Below, one piece after another: positions 13,095 to 14,801 of a stretch of 14,801 nt of DNA. Within the stretch, counting starts at the first letter, position 1. Every line of letters starts with the position of its first letter. The position numbers and the translations under genes were made by a program. The notes beneath the pieces were generated by a model. The model saw only the letters and a program-made list of their open reading frames with translations. It did no database searches and had not been told where the DNA came from. The stretch is from the NCBI GenBank assembly GCA_046594445.1, contig JBKJSM010000067.1, positions 1 to 14,801 on the forward strand, given 5' to 3'. This DNA comes from Gaiellasilicea sp046594445. GTDB taxonomy: Bacteria > Actinomycetota > Thermoleophilia > Gaiellales > Gaiellaceae.

Positions 13095-13134
13095 GCAAAC
13101 TTTACGTAAAGCCTCTGGGAAAGCCGTTTGCCCA
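13095..13134 (+). promoter_or_regulatory. Motif shared upstream of both Ig-like protein genes, copy A
   Basis: GCAAAC-N4-CGTAAAGCCT-N11-GTTT occurs here 106 bp upstream of the first Ig-like gene, and again at 14334 upstream of the second. Within copy A, CTTTACGTAAAG (13100-13111) is a perfect 12-bp palindrome, and GCAAAC can pair with GTTTGC (13126-13131). It lies between divergent genes and could be an operator or a leader RNA element; its role is unknown. Confidence 0.45.
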
Positions 13135-13164
13135 CCGCGTTTCTAAGCCACAAAGAATACGAAT

Positions 13165-13179
13165 GCCTTTTTTAAAGGC
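13165..13179 (+). promoter_or_regulatory. Small hairpin in the 5' leader of the first Ig-like gene
   Basis: GCCTTT and AAAGGC form a perfect 6-bp stem with a TTT loop, ending 8 bases before the GGGAGGG ribosome binding site of the gene at 13201. It may influence translation or stability; no equivalent is seen ahead of the second paralogue. Confidence 0.35.
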
Positions 13180-13200
13180 TCATCTCAGGGAGGGAATCCG

Positions 13201-14277
13201 ATGAGAACCAAGCACAAGAGCGGCTTTGCCGCGACATCAGCGCTACTGGCAACAGTGCTGATCGGTCTCGTGGCCGCCGCGACGGCAGTTGCCGCCGCCC
13301 CGCAAACGACTTCGCCGCCCACGCTCGAAGGGACGTTCCGGGAGGGCTCCACCATCAGGACGTCCAACGGCCTCTGGAACAATAATCCGACCTCCTTCAC
13401 CTACCAGTGGCAGCGATGCGTCTCGGACGCGAACGGCTGCGCAAACATCGTAGGCGCCACGACCAACACGTACAAGTTGGCTAAGGCCGACGTCGGTCGA
13501 ACCGTTCGGAGCCTGGTCACGGCGAAGAACGCCGACGGCTCCTCGACGGCGAACTCGAGGCCGAGCCCCGTCATCGCAGACGACACCGCGCCGAGGAATA
13601 CGAAGGCGCCGACGATCTCGGGCTCCCCGATCGTCGGCGAGCAGTTGACCACGGACGAGGGCACCTTCACGGGCGGCCCCGATCGCTACACCTACCAGTG
13701 GAAGCAGTGCGACGCGAACGGCTCCGCCTGTGTCTCGATCGCCGGTGCGACCGGCAAGACCTACGGCGTCCGCTCGGCGGATGTCGGCAAGACGCTCCGC
13801 GTCGAGGTGACGGCGATCAACGCGAAGGGGAGCTCGACGGCCGTCTCGAACCAGACCGCCGTCGTCCGCACCGCAGGGACGACCCCGCCCCCCAGCAGCG
13901 GGAACGCGGTCCCGGTCTCGAGCGTCTCGCTGCCCGATCGCCTCGTGACGTCGGCCGTGAGCTTCTCGCCGACGGCGATCCAAGACCGGAACGACGTAGT
14001 GACCCTGCGCGTCCGGGTCAGCGACACCCGCGGCCGGCTGGTGCAGGGAGCGCTGGTGTATGCGACCGGCGTGCCGTTCGGGCTGACCTCGACGATGGCG
14101 GAGACCCCGACCGGCTCGAACGGGGTCGCGACGCTCCAGTTCAGGCCGACGGCGCGACTGGTGCTCAGGCGGGGTACGGCGTTGCAGATCTTCCTGCGCG
14201 TCCGCAAGCCTGGCGACAATGTGCTCGCCGGTGTCTCATCGCGGCGGCTCGTACAGATCCGCATCGTCCCCGGCTAG
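13201..14277 (+). CDS. Secreted protein with two Ig-like repeats and a C-terminal Big-like domain
   Basis: The 358-residue product has a signal peptide (about 1-33, basic start, hydrophobic core ATSALLATVLIGLVAAATAV, likely cleavage after AVAAA). Two homologous repeats follow (about 37-128 and 135-224), each with PT(L/I)xG, a TYQW motif, a Cys pair (C73/C80 and C170/C177), YxVR/KxADVG and a VTAxNAxGSSTA ending. This pattern is common in secreted actinobacterial Ig-like proteins. After a Pro/Ser linker, residues 240-358 form a different beta-rich domain (VTLRVRVSDTRGRLVQGALVYA), resembling bacterial Ig-like or carboxypeptidase-regulatory modules. There is no LPxTG or other anchor, so it is probably released or loosely wall-bound. 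GGGAGGG at 13188-13194 is a strong ribosome binding site. Function is unknown; the stop is followed by a strong hairpin terminator. Confidence 0.88.
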   Translation: MRTKHKSGFAATSALLATVLIGLVAAATAVAAAPQTTSPPTLEGTFREGSTIRTSNGLWNNNPTSFTYQWQRCVSDANGCANIVGATTNTYKLAKADVGRTVRSLVTAKNADGSSTANSRPSPVIADDTAPRNTKAPTISGSPIVGEQLTTDEGTFTGGPDRYTYQWKQCDANGSACVSIAGATGKTYGVRSADVGKTLRVEVTAINAKGSSTAVSNQTAVVRTAGTTPPPSSGNAVPVSSVSLPDRLVTSAVSFSPTAIQDRNDVVTLRVRVSDTRGRLVQGALVYATGVPFGLTSTMAETPTGSNGVATLQFRPTARLVLRRGTALQIFLRVRKPGDNVLAGVSSRRLVQIRIVPG

Positions 14278-14290
14278 CCGGAAAGGCACC

Positions 14291-14329
14291 TGCCCGTGCC
14301 GCCGCGCTCTGCGCGTGGCGGCACGGGCA
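14291..14329 (+). terminator. Strong hairpin terminator after the first Ig-like gene
   Basis: TGCCCGTGCCGCC (14291-14303) and GGCGGCACGGGCA (14317-14329) form a perfect 13-bp stem, with an inner GCGC/GCGC extension around a TCT loop. It begins 13 bases after the stop codon. There is no T-tract, as is common for actinobacterial terminators. Confidence 0.8.
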
Positions 14330-14333
14330 TGCT

Positions 14334-14370
14334 GCAAACAATCCGTAAAGCCTGGCTCGATCCCGTTTTG
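14334..14370 (+). promoter_or_regulatory. Motif shared upstream of both Ig-like protein genes, copy B
   Basis: GCAAAC-N4-CGTAAAGCCT-N11-GTTT begins here, 94 bp ahead of the second Ig-like gene, with the same internal spacings as copy A. The 12-bp palindrome of copy A is not kept here, so the conserved part is the GCAAAC and CGTAAAGCCT blocks. Confidence 0.45.
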
Positions 14371-14427
14371 GATGTGCGGTACAAGCAACAAGGGTCTCAA
14401 TCGATTTGCTGAACACATGGAGGACTT

Positions 14428-14801
14428 ATGATCAAGCCAGCACGCCGCCTCGCTGCGACGTCGACGCTCCTGGCGGCTGCGCTGATCGCGCTCGTGACCG
14501 CCGCCAGTGCGTTGGCCGCCGCACCGCGGTCGACATCGCCGCCGACGCTCGACGGCACGTTCCGGCAGGGCCAGACGATCCGCACCTCGAACGGCGCCTG
14601 GGCCAACAGCCCGACGTCGTTCAGCTATCGCTGGCTCCGCTGCGACAACCAGAACTGCACCAGGATCGCGGGTGAGACGGCGAACAGCTACCGCCTCGTC
14701 CAGGCCGACGTCGGCAAGTCGATCGTCTCCGAGGTGACCGCGCGCAACGGCGACGGCTCTGCCACGGCACGCTCCGCCTTCTCCGCGCCGGTGGCCGACA
14801 A
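14428..14801 (+). CDS. Secreted Ig-like repeat protein, paralogue of the preceding gene (partial, cut by window end)
   Basis: 124 codons are visible and the frame is open to the window edge. The start ATG at 14428 follows GGAGGA (14419-14424). A signal peptide (about 1-31, MIKPARRLAATSTLLAAALI with a hydrophobic core and ALAAA) is followed by one Ig-like repeat closely matching repeat 1 of the upstream protein: SPPTLDGTFRQGQTIRTSNG, SYRWLRC, a Cys pair (C72/C77), YRLVQADVG and VTARNGDGSATA. The match in signal peptide, first repeat and upstream motif shows these are tandem duplicates. The C-terminal architecture is outside the window. Function unknown. Confidence 0.85.
   Translation, partial: MIKPARRLAATSTLLAAALIALVTAASALAAAPRSTSPPTLDGTFRQGQTIRTSNGAWANSPTSFSYRWLRCDNQNCTRIAGETANSYRLVQADVGKSIVSEVTARNGDGSATARSAFSAPVAD

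Noticed and set aside
13095..13140. A c-di-GMP-I (GEMM) riboswitch ahead of the Ig-like gene
   Set aside because: One block looks like the conserved core, but the P1b hairpin and the tetraloop-receptor side are not found, so a riboswitch call is not supported.
12506..13153. The peroxidase-related gene as an ordinary pseudogene broken by a nonsense mutation
   Set aside because: The only lesion is a TGA at the exact catalytic Cys column, the frame stays intact on both sides, a SECIS-like hairpin follows, the stop is coupled to the cupin start and selA/selB are nearby. Still the main alternative until homologues are aligned.
13064..13153. TTG start at 13153 giving a 30-residue N-terminal extension of the selenoprotein
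   Set aside because: The extension is basic and unlike the family, and no ribosome binding site is seen; homology-like sequence begins at the GTG at 13063.

Overview
The window is about 14.8 kb of very GC-rich chromosomal DNA. GC-biased codon use, leaderless-looking promoters, a Gram-positive-type VanW/peptidoglycan-binding protein and secreted Ig-like repeat proteins suggest a soil or metagenomic actinobacterium, perhaps of the Thermoleophilia. That placement is an inference; no rRNA or marker gene is present.

Left region (1-2053). The window opens with the 3' end of moaE. A perfect 40-bp direct repeat of the moaE 3' coding sequence lies at 52-91 and again at 2001-2040. Between the copies sit a minus-strand HNH-like protein with a recombinase-type helical tail, and a divergent CadC-like ArsR repressor translationally coupled to a CDF-like metal transporter. 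This looks like a small genomic element integrated in the moaE 3' end, restoring moaE on one side and leaving a displaced native 3' end on the other.

Core genes (2080-6045). An M50 site-2-type membrane protease is followed by a LOG-family protein. Facing them on the minus strand are a soluble histidine kinase and a VanW-domain membrane-anchored protein.

Selenium region (6083-13063). selA and selB overlap and encode selenocysteyl-tRNA synthesis and the dedicated elongation factor. Converging on them from the right is a minus-strand operon of an AhpD-like peroxidase-related protein, a cupin and a nitrilase. The AhpD-like gene has an in-frame TGA exactly where the second Cys of the family's CxxC motif belongs. 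The reading frame continues for about 104 codons with family-like sequence, and a SECIS-like hairpin follows the TGA. It is therefore best read as one selenoprotein (CxxU) that conventional gene calling would split in two. selD and the Sec tRNA gene were not found here.

An IS1595-type transposon (9019-11158) with 27/28-nt terminal inverted repeats has inserted between selB and the nitrilase. It carries a transposase and a passenger trypsin-like serine protease, and separates the selenium machinery from its likely client operon.

Right end (13201-14801). Two tandem paralogous secreted proteins with Ig-like repeats, the second cut by the window end, share an upstream sequence motif and are separated by a strong hairpin terminator.
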